Source: ZC4RG30 sp964396335 (GTDB taxonomy: Bacteria; Pseudomonadota; Gammaproteobacteria; Steroidobacterales; Steroidobacteraceae). Taken from it: a DNA stretch of 24,376 nucleotides. The position numbers and the translations under genes were made by a program. Of the stretch, positions 1 through 7,281 are shown piece after piece; the first letter of the stretch is position 1, and every line of letters starts with the position of its first letter. Where the stretch lies: assembly GCA_964396335.1 (NCBI GenBank), contig CAYNEX010000028.1, forward strand, positions 1 through 24,376, read 5' to 3'. The notes beneath the pieces were generated by a model that was not told the origin of the DNA, made no database searches, and saw only the letters and a list, made by a program, of their open reading frames with translations.

Positions 1-1143
1 GACCCGGCGTCGCGGCCGCATCGCCCGTCACCCCGCCGCGGCTGGTCACTGCGGCCCGCGCCGCGCGTGGCCGTGCCGCCGGCGTCGCAGCGGGAGTTCT
101 TCGGCGACGAGGAATATGCAAGGCTGTATGCGTCCGCGATCGAAACACTGCGGCGCGCGGATTGCGAGATCGTCGAATGTGACATCACGCCACTGCTTGA
201 AGCGGCGCGCCTGCTGTATGGCGGCCCCTGGGTGGCCGAACGCCACCTCACCGCCGGCGCACTGATCGACAGGCAGCCGGATGCCGTGCTGCCGGTGATC
301 CGTCAGATCATCGGCGCAGGTGCCGGTCCTTCCGCGCGCGACGCGTTCGCGGCCCGCTACCGCCTGGATGAATTGCGCCGTGCCGCGGAAGTCATCTGGA
401 AACATGCCGATGTGCTGTTGCTGCCGACGGCCGGCACGCATTACCGCATCGACGAGGTGCAGGCCGACCCGGTGAAGCTGAACTCGAACCTCGGCCACTA
501 CACCAATTTCGTCAACCTGCTCGATCTCGCGGCGGTGGCGGTGCCGGCGGGATTCACCCGCGGTGGCCTGCCATTCGGCGTGACGCTGGTCGCGCCGGCC
601 TTCGAGGACAGCGACCTGCTGCGTCTTGCCGCGCGCCTGCATGCCGTCACCGGCTGCTCGCTGGGCGCGCTGGGTGCGCAGATTCCGGAACCCCCGGCCG
701 GCTTCCCGGACGCCGACGCCGACAGCTTCATGGATGTCGCCGTCTGCGGCGCGCACATGCACGGCCTGCCGCTGAACGGCCAGCTCACCGCGCGCGGCGC
801 ATGGCGCATCGCCGAGACGCGCACGCTGCCGATCTATCGCCTGTACGCGTTGCCGGGCGGGCCGCCGATGCGTCCCGGCATGCTGCGGGTGGAAGAGGGC
901 GGCACCGCGATCCACATCGAAGTCTGGCGCATGCCGGCGGAACGTTTCGCCGACTTCGTGGCCGGCATTCCCGCGCCGCTGGGCATCGGGCGGGTGCAGG
1001 TCGAAGGTGGTGGGGATGTCTGGGGTTTTGTCTGCGAGGCGGCCGGCACCCGCGGCGCCAGCGACATCTCCTCGTACGGCGGCTGGCGCGAATACCTGCA
1101 CCACCTGGCCGCGAGGGCGGTGATGCCGCGCGGCGCTACTTGA
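1..1143 (+). CDS. atzF: Allophanate hydrolase, 3' part (amidase domain plus C-terminal AtzF domain)
   Basis: The frame is open from base 1, so the gene starts upstream; 380 residues are visible. The first part is the C-terminal portion of an amidase-signature domain; the Ser-cisSer-Lys catalytic region lies outside the window. From about residue 240 the protein matches the AtzF/DUR1,2 C-terminal domain: VCGAHMHGLPLNGQL, YRLYALPGGPP, the stretch APLGIG, then GFVCEA and GGWREYL near the end. Allophanate hydrolases convert allophanate to ammonia and CO2 in the cytoplasm, in urea or s-triazine nitrogen use; in related enzymes the C-terminal domain handles the N-carboxycarbamate intermediate. No urea carboxylase is visible here; it may lie upstream. 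The stop overlaps by 8 bp the end of a small convergent reading frame. GTG at 67 is an internal codon, not the start. Confidence 0.88.
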   Translation, partial: DPASRPHRPSPRRGWSLRPAPRVAVPPASQREFFGDEEYARLYASAIETLRRADCEIVECDITPLLEAARLLYGGPWVAERHLTAGALIDRQPDAVLPVIRQIIGAGAGPSARDAFAARYRLDELRRAAEVIWKHADVLLLPTAGTHYRIDEVQADPVKLNSNLGHYTNFVNLLDLAAVAVPAGFTRGGLPFGVTLVAPAFEDSDLLRLAARLHAVTGCSLGALGAQIPEPPAGFPDADADSFMDVAVCGAHMHGLPLNGQLTARGAWRIAETRTLPIYRLYALPGGPPMRPGMLRVEEGGTAIHIEVWRMPAERFADFVAGIPAPLGIGRVQVEGGGDVWGFVCEAAGTRGASDISSYGGWREYLHHLAARAVMPRGAT

Positions 1144-1434
1144 TCCGCGTCAGCGATACCGGGGCCGGTTCGGTGCTCAGCCAGGTGATGGCCGAGACGA
1201 TGTCGTTGTAGAAGACCCGCCGCGTCCGGCATCGCGCACCAGGAACAGCACCTGCTCCTGGGTCTCGCGCAGCAGCTGTTCGGTGGGTTCGCCGCGGATG
1301 CGCGCGATGACCAGGTCCCCNNNNNNNNNNNNNNNNNNNNNNNNNNNNNNNNNNNNNNNNNNNNNNNNNNNNNNNNNNNNNNNNNNNNNNNNNNNNNNNN
1401 NNNNNNNNNNNNNNNNNNNNCCCTTCGCTGCCCA
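1136..1434 (-). pseudogene. Small unidentified gene, broken by a frameshift and an assembly gap
   Basis: Left of the gap the minus strand reads GDLVIARIRGEPTEQLLRE, then TQEQVLFLVRDAG, which looks like genuine protein. It then loses frame near 1215-1222. The neighbouring frame continues RVFYNDIVSAITWLSTEP and stops at 1136-1138 (TAG). Right of the gap a candidate start ATG at 1434 gives MGSEG. No ribosome binding site is well placed; an AGGAG at 1464-1468 directly abuts another ATG at 1463. Function is not recognised; a small STAS-like or DUF protein is possible. The shift needs +1 or -2 bases and lies about 100 bases from a contig end, so it could be a base error rather than a dead gene. Confidence 0.35.
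1321..1420. other. 100-N scaffold gap (true length unknown)
   Basis: Exactly 100 Ns, a conventional placeholder. The flanks end in CCCC and begin with CCCTTC and share no long repeat, unlike the gap at 9930-10029. The gap lies inside a small minus-strand gene, whose middle is therefore missing or its length misjudged. Confidence 0.95.
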
Positions 1435-1470
1435 TGATGGCCCGGCAGGGTGCTGGCGTCCATCTCCTGC

Positions 1471-1476
1471 TAAATT
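1471..1476 (+). promoter_or_regulatory. Putative -10 box of a leaderless LysR transcript
   Basis: TAAATT is followed by exactly 7 bases and then the ATG at 1484, so transcription would begin at or next to the start codon. There is no purine-rich ribosome binding site before this ATG. No good -35 box is visible. The same -10/7-nt/start arrangement recurs at 19787-19792 (minus) and 22361-22366. Confidence 0.45.
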
Positions 1477-1483
1477 GCCGCCC

Positions 1484-2389
1484 ATGCGCTTCAACGGTCT
1501 GGACCTGAACCTGCTGGTGGCCTTCCAGGTCCTGCTCGAGGAACGCAATGTCACGCGCGCGGCACGTCGCCTGAACATCAGCCAGCCGGCGATGAGCGCT
1601 GCGCTGGCGCGACTGCGTGACTATTTCCAGGACGACCTGCTGACGGCGCATGGGCGGCAGATGCATCCCACTGCGCAGGCCGAGCGGCTGGCCGGGCCGG
1701 TGCGGCAGATGCTGGCCGACCTGGATGCCTTGCTGACCAGTTCGGCGCGTTTCGACCCGGCGACCACCCAGCGCAGCTTCCGCGTGGTGGCCTCCGACTA
1801 CATCACCGCCTCGGTGATCGGGCCGCTGGCGGCGCGCCTGTCGGCCATCGCACCGCGCGTGCGCCTGGAGATGATGCTGCCCAGCGAGGAATCGGCACAG
1901 CTGGTGATGCAGGGCCAGGCGGATCTCATCATCACGCCGGATGACTTCGTCGATCCGGACCAGCCGGCCGAACTGCTGTGCGAGGAACCGCAGGTGGTGC
2001 TGGGCTGGCGCGGGAACCCGGTGTTCGGCAAGGGGCTGGATGCCGAAAGCTTCCTGCGCCTGGGGCACGTGGCCGTGCATGTGGGCAGCAACCAGGTGCC
2101 TTCATTCGCGGACCGGCACCTGGACCGCATGGAAGCGGGCCGTCGCATCGAGGTTACCTGCGGGTGTTTCACGCTGGTGCCTTTCCTGCTGTGCGGGACC
2201 TCGCGCCTGGCGGTGATGCATGAGCGGCTGGCGCGCCAGCTGGCACAGGCCTTCCCGCTGGCCATCGCGCCGATGCCGTTCGAATTCCCGGTGATGCGCG
2301 AGATGATCCAGTACCACCGCGCGCGCGAGTCCGACGAAGGCCTGCGCTGGCTGCGCCTGCAGCTGCAGGAACAGGTCAGGAGCCCATAA
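1484..2389 (+). CDS. LysR-family transcriptional regulator (NodD/LinR-like)
   Basis: 301 residues, normal for the family. It opens MRFNGLDLNLLVAFQVLLEE, followed by the winged helix-turn-helix: VTRAARRLNISQPAMSAALA, then RLRDYFQDDLL, residues about 20-55. The rest is a substrate-binding-type effector domain starting at RSFRVVASDYI. The start is fixed by similarity to LysR N-termini; there is no Shine-Dalgarno sequence, and a -10-like TAAATT 7 nt upstream suggests a leaderless message. It lies 88 bp upstream of, and co-directional with, the aromatic-degradation operon, so it is the obvious candidate activator of 2478-7211. The inducer, probably an aromatic substrate or ring-cleavage intermediate, cannot be told from sequence. 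The same orientation is a little unusual, since LysR genes are often divergent from their targets. Confidence 0.9.
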   Translation: MRFNGLDLNLLVAFQVLLEERNVTRAARRLNISQPAMSAALARLRDYFQDDLLTAHGRQMHPTAQAERLAGPVRQMLADLDALLTSSARFDPATTQRSFRVVASDYITASVIGPLAARLSAIAPRVRLEMMLPSEESAQLVMQGQADLIITPDDFVDPDQPAELLCEEPQVVLGWRGNPVFGKGLDAESFLRLGHVAVHVGSNQVPSFADRHLDRMEAGRRIEVTCGCFTLVPFLLCGTSRLAVMHERLARQLAQAFPLAIAPMPFEFPVMREMIQYHRARESDEGLRWLRLQLQEQVRSP

Positions 2390-2477
2390 GCGGCGTCAAT
2401 CGCCGACCATCAGTTCTTTGCTTTTCTCCCCGGCGGAGGGGCTGGGGTATCCTCGGCGCCACCAAAAGGGGGATGCA

Positions 2478-3593
2478 GTGAAGGAACTGTCCATTCTGAT
2501 CGTGGGCGCCGGCATCGGCGGCCTGACCAGCGCCATCGCGCTCCGCCAGCGCGGTTTCAAGGTCCACCTGATCGAGAAGGATCCGGCCTGGTCCGTGTAT
2601 GGCGTCGGCATCATCCAGCAGGGCAATGTGCTGCGTGCCATCGACCAGCTCGGCGTGCTCGATCATTACGTCGACGCCGGGGCCGGCTTTGATGCGGTGG
2701 AAGTGTTCGCACCCAATGGCCAGCGCGTGGCGCGGGTGCCATCGCCGCGCCTGCTGCCGGACCATCCGGCCAACCTCGGCATCAGCCGCCGCCGCCTGCA
2801 GGATGTGCTGGGCAAGGCGGCCCTGGGCGCCGGCGCGACGCTGAAGCTCGGCCTCACCGTCGAGACGCTGCAGGACGACGGCGATTCGGTGCAGGTGCGT
2901 TTCTCGGATGGCAGCGAAGGGCGCTATGACCTGGTGGTCGGCGCCGACGGCGTGCATTCGCAGATCCGCGGCATGGTGCTGCCGGAGGCGCCGAAGGCGC
3001 AGTTCACCGGCCAGTCGGTCTGGCGCTGCAACCTGCCGGCACTGCCGGGTCTGGATGCACTGCAGGCCTACAACGGTCCCATCGGCGCCGGGCTGGTGCC
3101 GATCGGCTCGGGCCTGATGTACATGTTCCTGACCACGCCCGAGCCGGACAACCCGCGTTATCCGCGCGAAGGCCTTGCGGCGCGCATGCGCGAGAAGGCC
3201 GCGGCCTGTGCACCGGCCATCCGCGAGCTGGCGGAGCTGATCACCGACGATGACGCGGTGGTGTACCGGCCGCTGGAATGGGTGTTCGTCGAAGGACCCT
3301 GGCATCGCGGCCGCGTATTGCTGCTGGGGGATGCCGTGCATGCCACCACGCCGCACCTGGGCCAGGGCGCCGGCATGGCCATCGAGGACAGCCTGGTGCT
3401 GGCCGAGGAACTGCAGCGCCACGAGGCCATCGGGGACGCGTTGCAGGCCTGGCGCAAGCGGCGCCACGCCCGCTGCGAATACATTGTCCGTTCCAGCCTT
3501 GCGATCTGCCTCGGGCAGCTCGGCAAGGGACCCGCGGTGGACAACGCCAGGGCCACCGCAGAAATGTTCGCGCTGACCGCGCAACCCATCTAG
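2478..3593 (+). CDS. FAD-dependent aromatic hydroxylase (PHBH-type monooxygenase)
   Basis: 371 residues from a GTG start, chosen because AAAGGGGGA sits about 5 nt upstream and the flavin fold begins immediately: LSILIVGAGIGGL with the GxGxxG dinucleotide motif at residues 10-15. The second flavin/NAD(P)H motif DLVVGADG is at 151-158, and the GD motif in VLLLGDAVHATTPHLGQGAG is at 284-285. These three motifs define class A flavoprotein monooxygenases, which add one oxygen to an activated aromatic ring using NAD(P)H and O2 in the cytoplasm. First gene of a five-gene operon, 9 nt before the dioxygenase start. It probably produces the dihydroxylated ring that the next enzyme cleaves; the substrate (hydroxybenzoate-, pyridine- or acetophenone-like) is undetermined. 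Confidence 0.88.
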   Translation: MKELSILIVGAGIGGLTSAIALRQRGFKVHLIEKDPAWSVYGVGIIQQGNVLRAIDQLGVLDHYVDAGAGFDAVEVFAPNGQRVARVPSPRLLPDHPANLGISRRRLQDVLGKAALGAGATLKLGLTVETLQDDGDSVQVRFSDGSEGRYDLVVGADGVHSQIRGMVLPEAPKAQFTGQSVWRCNLPALPGLDALQAYNGPIGAGLVPIGSGLMYMFLTTPEPDNPRYPREGLAARMREKAAACAPAIRELAELITDDDAVVYRPLEWVFVEGPWHRGRVLLLGDAVHATTPHLGQGAGMAIEDSLVLAEELQRHEAIGDALQAWRKRRHARCEYIVRSSLAICLGQLGKGPAVDNARATAEMFALTAQPI

Positions 3594-3602
3594 GGGATGC
3601 CC

Positions 3603-4505
3603 ATGAGCAGAGTGACCGAGATCCGTTACATCGGATATGGCGTGCAGGACTTCGATGCCGAGCGCGCTTTCTACGAGGAGAAATGGGGCCTGAAGCCCGT
3701 CGCCGCGGAGGGCGACCTGGCGTGGTTGCGCACCGAGGGCGGCGATGAGCCGGCGACGCTGCGCCTGCGCCGCTCCGATGCCAACCATGTGGATGTGATC
3801 GCGCTGGCCACCGACAGCCGTGCCGATGTCGACGCGCTGCACGCGAAGGTGGCCGAAGCCGGTTGCCGCATCGTGCACGCGCCGCGCGCATTGAGCAGCC
3901 CGGGCGGCGGATATGGTTTCCGCTGCTTCACGCCCGACGGACTGCCGCTGGAAATCTCCAGCGACGTGGAGCGTGTGCCGGGCCGCGCGGTGCAGGCCCT
4001 CGAGGGCATTCCCGAGCGCATCAGCCATATCGTGCTGCACGCGCCGAAGCCGCCGGAAACCGTGGCCTTCTTCACCGATGTGCTGGGCTTCCGTGTCAGC
4101 GACTGGCTGGGGGATTTCATGTGCTTCCTGCGCTGCAATCGCGCCCACCACCGCATCGCCATCCTGCCCGGGCCGCCGTGCCTGAACCACGTGGCCTATG
4201 ACGTGCCAGGGGTGGACGGCATGATGTGCGGCATCACGCGCCTGCGCCAGGCGGGTGTCGACCTGCGCTGGGGTCCCGGCCGCCACAAGGCCGGCAACAA
4301 CACCTTCAGTTATTTCGTCACGCCCGGCGGTTTCGCGGTGGAATACACCGCTGAACTCGAAGAGGTGGACTTCGACACGCATGTGCACCAGGTGCATCCG
4401 CCGGCGCCGCGCACGATGGATATCTGGGGTATCGGCACCGGCGGGCCGCAGACGATGCCCGCTCCCGCACCCGACCTTCGTCTCTTCCAGCCGGCTCCGG
4501 TCTGA
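3603..4505 (+). CDS. Type I extradiol (VOC-fold) ring-cleavage dioxygenase
   Basis: 300 residues with two vicinal-oxygen-chelate modules (roughly 1-125 and 138-260), the layout of catechol 2,3-dioxygenase and BphC. The Fe(II) facial triad can be placed at His142 (ISHIVLH), His196 (CLNHVAYD) and Glu247 (FAVEYT). Such enzymes open a catechol-like ring next to the diol, giving a meta-cleavage product. ATG at 3603 is preferred to ATG at 3597 because AGGGGA ends about 5 nt before it, whereas 3597 lies 3 nt after the preceding stop, inside that ribosome site. It lies between the FAD hydroxylase and a hydrolase. The tail past 265 (proline-rich, about 35 residues) is not a typical conserved element. 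The ring substrate is unknown. Confidence 0.88.
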   Translation: MSRVTEIRYIGYGVQDFDAERAFYEEKWGLKPVAAEGDLAWLRTEGGDEPATLRLRRSDANHVDVIALATDSRADVDALHAKVAEAGCRIVHAPRALSSPGGGYGFRCFTPDGLPLEISSDVERVPGRAVQALEGIPERISHIVLHAPKPPETVAFFTDVLGFRVSDWLGDFMCFLRCNRAHHRIAILPGPPCLNHVAYDVPGVDGMMCGITRLRQAGVDLRWGPGRHKAGNNTFSYFVTPGGFAVEYTAELEEVDFDTHVHQVHPPAPRTMDIWGIGTGGPQTMPAPAPDLRLFQPAPV

Positions 4506-4507
4506 CC

Positions 4508-5665
4508 ATGGCGCTCTTCGAATATTTCCCGAACTACGTCTGGAACCTGTCGGTGGCGATGGCGCTGGAAAGCGGCGCGCGCATCGGCGAGATCGAGGAC
4601 ATGTGCAGGCCCCTGCGTGAGGCGGCGGCGCGCGGCGAGGACGCCGGTACCGTCGAGTTCATGCAGCGCTGGGTGGAGGTGGCCGAGCGGCTGATCTCGC
4701 TGGCCGACGAGGACGAGGCGCTGGGACGCGGCTTTTCGGCCTCGGCCAAGCTCGAGCGTGCCGCGCTGTACCTGCTGGTGGCCGAACGCATGCAGGCGCA
4801 GGGGTCGCCGCGGCGTGAATCCACCTATGCGCTGGCGCGCGAGAGCTTCGACCGTTCGACGCGGCTGGGCAGCCTGCCGCGCGAGCGCGTGGAGATCCCG
4901 CTGGCGAAGGGCACGATGCCGGCGCTGTACACGCGCGCGCCCGGCGAAGGGCGTCGCCCGGTGGTGATCTACTGCAACGGCCTCGACAGCTGCAAGGAAC
5001 TGCTGTGGTGGTCGCGCCTGCCGGAGGCGCTGGCCCGGCGCGGTGTCTCGACGCTCTGCGTCGACCAGCCCGGCAGCGGCGAGGCACTGCGGTTGCAGCA
5101 GCTGCCGGTCGATCCGCACTCGGAGAACTGGGCCTCGAAGGGTGTCGACTGGCTGATCGCGCAGCCCGATGTCGATGCCGCGCGCATCGGCATGGCCGGC
5201 ATCTCGCTGGGTGGCCACTTCGTGCCGCGTGCGGTGGCCTACGAGCCGCGTTTCGCCGCCGGTGCCGTCTGGGGCGCCAACCACAACTGGGCCGAGGTGC
5301 AGCAGCGCCGCCTGCGGCGCGAGGGCGAGAACCCGGTGCCGCATTACTGGAAGCACGTGCACTGGGCCTTCGGCGCGAAGGACATGGAGGATTTCCTGCA
5401 GAAGGCCGCCGACATGACGCTGGAAGGCCACCTGCATCGCATCCGCGTGCCCTTCCTGGTGACGCATGGCGCGAAGGACCGGCAGATCCCGGTGGAGTAC
5501 GCGCATGCCTCCCATGCCGAACTGGTGAACAGCCCGAAGCGCGAGCTGAAGCTGTTCACCGAGCGCGAGGGCGGGGTGGAGCACGTGGGCGCGGACAACA
5601 TGTCCTTCGCGCGCGACTTCATCGCCGACTGGCTGGCCGAACAACTGGGAGGCAGGACAAGATGA
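4508..5665 (+). CDS. Alpha/beta hydrolase resembling 2,6-dihydroxypseudooxynicotine C-C hydrolase
   Basis: 385 residues with a helical N-terminal cap (about 1-120) followed by an alpha/beta-hydrolase domain. The triad is visible: Ser233 in GISLGG, Asp324 in HGAKDRQIP and His359 in GGVEHVGADN. Length and the N-terminal cap match the DHPON hydrolase/FrsA-like group, which cleaves C-C bonds next to a ketone, rather than the shorter MhpC/BphD meta-cleavage hydrolases. It begins 2 nt after the dioxygenase stop and its own stop overlaps the cupin start (ATGA), so translation is coupled; there is no clear independent ribosome site. By position it should hydrolyse the ring-cleavage product. Nicotine metabolism is not implied, since no other nicotine gene is present. 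Confidence 0.82.
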   Translation: MALFEYFPNYVWNLSVAMALESGARIGEIEDMCRPLREAAARGEDAGTVEFMQRWVEVAERLISLADEDEALGRGFSASAKLERAALYLLVAERMQAQGSPRRESTYALARESFDRSTRLGSLPRERVEIPLAKGTMPALYTRAPGEGRRPVVIYCNGLDSCKELLWWSRLPEALARRGVSTLCVDQPGSGEALRLQQLPVDPHSENWASKGVDWLIAQPDVDAARIGMAGISLGGHFVPRAVAYEPRFAAGAVWGANHNWAEVQQRRLRREGENPVPHYWKHVHWAFGAKDMEDFLQKAADMTLEGHLHRIRVPFLVTHGAKDRQIPVEYAHASHAELVNSPKRELKLFTEREGGVEHVGADNMSFARDFIADWLAEQLGGRTR

Positions 5666-6237
5666 AACCAGTGCCGGTGCGAAGGATCGTCACGGGCCAC
5701 GATGCCAATGGGCGCGCGGTGATCCAGCAGGACGGCCCGGTGCCGCGCGTGCAGCGCATCGGCGGTGAACGCGGGCCATTGTTCCACGAGATCTGGAACA
5801 CGCGTGCCACGCCGGCGCCGATCGACCGCGATTCGGGCGAACCGCCGGAGGAGGGCATCCAGCTGGCGCCGCCGAAGAACGGCACGCGCATCCGCGTGCT
5901 CGACGTGCCGCCGGATGACCCGGAACTGGAGGCGCTGACGCCGGAGCAGATCCAGGCGCATTTTGCCGAGGTGGGCGCCGCGGAAGCCCCCTTCGAGGCG
6001 GAGCAGGCCGGCAAGCGCCGCCACGCCTTCATGCATCGCACGGAGACCATCGATTATGGCATCGTGCTGGAGGGCGAGATCACGCTGATCATGGATGAGG
6101 GCGAGACCGTGGTGCGCGCCGGTGACATCGTCATCCAGCGCGGCACCAACCATGGCTGGGCCAACCGCTCGGGCCGCAACTGCCGCATCGCCTTCATCCT
6201 GATCGATGGTCGATACGAATTCGAGGACAAGGCATGA
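5662..6237 (+). CDS. Small cupin-domain protein
   Basis: 191 residues. The C-terminal half is a single cupin barrel: motif 1 HRTETIDYGIVLEGE and motif 2 GDIVIQRGTNHGWANRS. The His residues and acidic positions needed to bind a metal are partly present, while the usual Pro of motif 2 is Arg. The N-terminal half (about 1-110) is polar and rich in Pro and Glu. It overlaps both neighbours by 4 bp (ATGA at each junction), so it belongs to the catabolic operon. Stand-alone cupins of this HRTxTxDY type are common beside aromatic and terpenoid degradation genes, where they may act as isomerases, decarboxylases or binding proteins. The catalytic role here is unassigned. Confidence 0.8.
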   Translation: MKPVPVRRIVTGHDANGRAVIQQDGPVPRVQRIGGERGPLFHEIWNTRATPAPIDRDSGEPPEEGIQLAPPKNGTRIRVLDVPPDDPELEALTPEQIQAHFAEVGAAEAPFEAEQAGKRRHAFMHRTETIDYGIVLEGEITLIMDEGETVVRAGDIVIQRGTNHGWANRSGRNCRIAFILIDGRYEFEDKA

Positions 6238-7211
6238 AGCTGGCCACGCGTGCCAATGGCACACCGGATGGAGAGTTGATGGTGGTTTCCGCGGATGGCA
6301 CGCGCTGGCTGCCGGCCGGCGCGCGCTGGCCGAACCTGCTGACCGCCATCGGCAAGTGGCAGGCTGCCGCGGCCGACCTGCGCGTGCTCGATGCGCGCCT
6401 TGCGGCCGGCGAGGGCCTGCGCATCGATGCCGCCGAACTGCGCGCGCCGCTGCCGCGCACCTGGCAATGGCTGGATGCCTCCGCCTTCCCGGTGCATGCC
6501 GAGCTGATGCAGGTGGCCTTTGCCACGCCGCCGATCAAGCACGACAAGCCGCTGATGTACCAGGGCATGTCCGACCGCTTCTATGGACCCTATGACCAGG
6601 TGCCGTTCCCGGATGCCACCCAGGGCATCGACTTCGAGGGCGAATATGCCGTGGTGGTCGATGACGTGCCGATGGGCTGCACGCCGGCAGAGGCCGCGCG
6701 GCACATCCGCCTGCTGGTGCAGGTGAACGACTGGTCGCTGCGCAACCTTGCAGTGCCGGAGATGAAGACCGGTTTCGGCTGGATCCAGGCCAAGCCGGCC
6801 TGTTCGATGGCGCCATTTGCCGTGACGCCGGATTCGCTGGCGCCGTACTGGCGCGGTGGCCGGCTCGAGCTGCCGCTGCACATTGAATGGAATGGCCAGG
6901 CCTTCGGCCGTGCCAACGGCAGCGAGATGGGCTATGGCTTCCAGGACCTGGTGGCGCATGCCGCCGCCACGCGCGACCTGGTGGCCGGCACGGTGATCGG
7001 ATCCGGCACGATCGCCAACAAGGAATACGCAACGGTGGGTTCCAGCTGCATCTCCGAACGGCGCGCCATCGAGATCATCGCGCAGGGCGCGGCGCAGACG
7101 CAGTACATGGCCTTCGGCGACCGCGTGCGCATGGCGGCGCGCCTGCCCGACGGCAGCGAACCGTTCGGCTGTATCGACCAGCAGGTGGTCAGCGCGAAGC
7201 CGGCGGGCTGA
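6234..7211 (+). CDS. Fumarylacetoacetate hydrolase family enzyme
   Basis: 325 residues; the FAH fold covers about residues 90-320. Metal ligands fit the family: Glu135 and Glu137 in DFEGEY and Asp166 in VQVNDWS, with the downstream loop VIGSGTIANKE. Members hydrolyse or hydrate beta-diketo or 2-oxo-enoate acids made by ring cleavage (fumarylacetoacetate, fumarylpyruvate, 2-oxopent-4-enoate hydratase, oxalocrotonate decarboxylase). It is the last gene of the operon, with an ATGA overlap from the cupin, and probably turns the product of the preceding hydrolase into central metabolites. The stop is followed after 24 bases by the MarR-type operator of the next operon, so transcription probably restarts there. 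The precise reaction cannot be read from sequence. Confidence 0.87.
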   Translation: MKLATRANGTPDGELMVVSADGTRWLPAGARWPNLLTAIGKWQAAAADLRVLDARLAAGEGLRIDAAELRAPLPRTWQWLDASAFPVHAELMQVAFATPPIKHDKPLMYQGMSDRFYGPYDQVPFPDATQGIDFEGEYAVVVDDVPMGCTPAEAARHIRLLVQVNDWSLRNLAVPEMKTGFGWIQAKPACSMAPFAVTPDSLAPYWRGGRLELPLHIEWNGQAFGRANGSEMGYGFQDLVAHAAATRDLVAGTVIGSGTIANKEYATVGSSCISERRAIEIIAQGAAQTQYMAFGDRVRMAARLPDGSEPFGCIDQQVVSAKPAG

Positions 7212-7235
7212 CTTCACTCCCCGGCAGCCGGTGCC

Positions 7236-7255
7236 TTAGTATGCAGTGCATACAA
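7236..7255 (+). promoter_or_regulatory. Palindromic operator, probable MarR site 1, overlapping a -10 box
   Basis: TTAGTATGCAGTGCATACAA; the core GTATGCA-G-TGCATAC (7239-7253) is a perfect 7-bp palindrome around one base. The same 20 bp occur in inverted form at 18191-18210 beside the MarR gene. TACAAT at 7251-7256 is a good -10 box overlapping the right arm, so a bound repressor would block RNA polymerase. The start codon of the esterase operon is 26 bp downstream. Confidence 0.82.
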
Positions 7256-7281
7256 TCAGGCACCGCCTGACGGAGGGGGAC

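Noticed and set aside
1283..1483. Upstream extension of the LysR gene through the N gap
   Set aside because: The Ns create an artificial open frame; the protein family begins at MRFNGLDLNLL, so the start is 1484.
2390..2477. Promoter and LysR box in the 88-bp gap before the FAD hydroxylase
   Set aside because: TTGCTT (2418) and TATCCT (2448) are too far apart (24 bp), and no convincing T-N11-A palindrome was found; a promoter is expected but I cannot place it.
2376..4397. 673-codon open frame on the minus strand
   Set aside because: It lies wholly antisense to the FAD hydroxylase and dioxygenase, whose catalytic motifs are intact; its composition (His/Arg/Ala-rich) is typical of shadow frames in GC-rich DNA.
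4508..5665. Assignment of the operon to nicotine degradation
   Set aside because: Only one gene resembles a nicotine enzyme; no nicotine dehydrogenase or ketone dehydrogenase is present, and the dioxygenase and FAH genes do not fit.
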